Shown here: positions 63,685 through 64,000 of the stretch, in pieces | Layout of the letters: every line of letters starts with the position of its first letter | How positions within the stretch are numbered: position 1 is the first letter of the stretch | Source of the DNA: Parietaria judaica | Taxonomy: Eukaryota; Streptophyta; Magnoliopsida; Rosales; Urticaceae | Reading direction: 5' to 3' | Assembly (NCBI GenBank): GCA_954871525.1 | Contig: OX940863.1 | Location: 41,712,501 to 41,776,500, forward strand | DNA: 64,000 nucleotides | Made by a program: the position numbers and the translations under genes | Notes under the pieces: generated by a model | Seen by the model: only the letters and a program-made list of their open reading frames with translations | The model's database searches: none | Told to the model about the DNA's origin: nothing

Positions 63685-64000
63685 GCTCGAAAAACTTTCA
63701 ATTCAAAAACAAACCCAATTTATAATAATACCACCCTAAAGAAGGTCTAGGAACTCAAATTTCATCAAGAACGAATCTTAGTTGCCCTCGTAGGAAAACC
63801 AATTTTTAACACTTTTCGTTAAAAGTTTTAACCCATTAACGGCTTGATATAGAAACTAGGAGATAGCTCTTCACTGTTTAGGTATTAAAATATGTAAATG
63901 TGATACAATTACACATGATTAAGCATTTTGAAGTTCATTTGTTGTTTAAAATATTGTTTAATTAGGGTTCTTTCTCGGAAAATGGGAAAAAGACTCAGTT
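63685..64000. repeat. Partial A monomer at the right edge
   Basis: The first 316 bp of an A monomer; the window ends in its T-tract, so the array continues beyond. It has the CGAATC mark with further private changes (CTTAGTTGCCCTCGTAGG). No sign of an array boundary is seen. Confidence 0.95.

Larger units (their letters stand above)
1..64000. repeat. ~360-bp AT-rich satellite DNA array (178 monomers, head to tail)
   Basis: The complete window consists of tandem monomers of 357-362 bp, nearly all exactly 358-361 bp, all in one orientation and joined without spacers. I set the monomer start at the GCTC of a GAGCTC site. Base composition is about 31% G+C. No unique sequence, transposon or gene interrupts it, so every stretch longer than 300 bases is satellite. 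Three subfamilies (A, B, C) occur in ordered patterns, giving higher-order repeats. A monomer of about two nucleosome lengths, with many short A- and T-tracts, is typical of centromeric or pericentromeric satellites; that location is inferred. The family name is not certain. Period and composition recall tenebrionid beetle major satellites, but I could not compare sequences. Confidence 0.98.

Noticed and set aside
1..64000. Possible coding ORFs spanning the array, since 360 is divisible by 3
   Set aside because: I translated one A and one B monomer in all six frames: each has a stop in every frame, so no frame can stay open for more than about one monomer. Short ATG starts such as ATGGGAAAAAGACTC end within a dozen or so codons.
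1..64000. CRISPR array or other short-spacer repeat
   Set aside because: The period is about 360 bp with the whole monomer conserved. There are no unique spacers and no cas-like genes.
1..64000. Firm assignment to the Tribolium TCAST satellite
   Set aside because: Only monomer length and base composition agree from memory. I have no sequence comparison, and ~360-bp satellites occur in several unrelated lineages.

Overview
The whole window is one uninterrupted array of an AT-rich satellite DNA with a monomer of about 360 bp. I read 178 consecutive monomers (177 complete plus a partial one at the right edge), all in the same orientation. I found no gene, RNA gene, transposon, CRISPR array or unique spacer. 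Composition is about 31% G+C (hand count of the first monomer: 111 of 360). Every reading frame on both strands meets stop codons inside each monomer, so the array is non-coding. Long, homogeneous, head-to-tail satellite with higher-order repeats (HORs) points to centromeric or pericentromeric heterochromatin of a eukaryote. CpG is not depleted (9 seen per monomer, about 8.5 expected). That argues mildly for a lineage with little CpG methylation, such as many insects. Tenebrionid beetles are known for ~360-bp AT-rich major satellites (e.g. TCAST of Tribolium castaneum), but I cannot confirm that identity from sequence alone.

Three monomer subfamilies build the array. A and B differ at about 43 of 360 positions (about 88% identity). 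C looks like an old recombinant: A-like up to about position 81-105, B-like from about 112 to the end, plus a few private changes. C splits into C1 and C2. I place the monomer start at the conserved GAGCTC site.

Layout. (1) 1-24118: mostly A-B-C trimers (1080 bp), nested into 2160-bp hexamers and 1440-bp tetramers, with an A-B dimer island at 15481-17640. The first 50 monomers (18.0 kb) stay in exact 360-bp register. (2) 24119-32393: a more diverged, indel-rich transition zone with an A-B-A-B-C pentamer (about 1.8 kb, two copies), followed by the change to A-B dimers and a last isolated pair of C monomers at 29873-30592. (3) 32394-64000: A-B dimers only (719-720 bp). These form a decameric HOR of 3596 bp, present as two direct copies plus 12-mer and 10-mer derivatives up to about 49.3 kb, then shorter shuffled blocks of 2, 4, 6 and 8 monomers, and a 1440-bp tetramer at the right end.

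The array records unequal exchange and gene conversion: HOR periods differ by whole monomers or dimers, chimeric monomers occur at 13321 and 21960, and a tract of about 12 bp was converted at 24988. The most notable possible functional signal is a short dyad at monomer positions ~214-232. It is kept in all subfamilies although A and B differ in sequence there, including one paired G-C to A-T change. All functional roles suggested here are inference.
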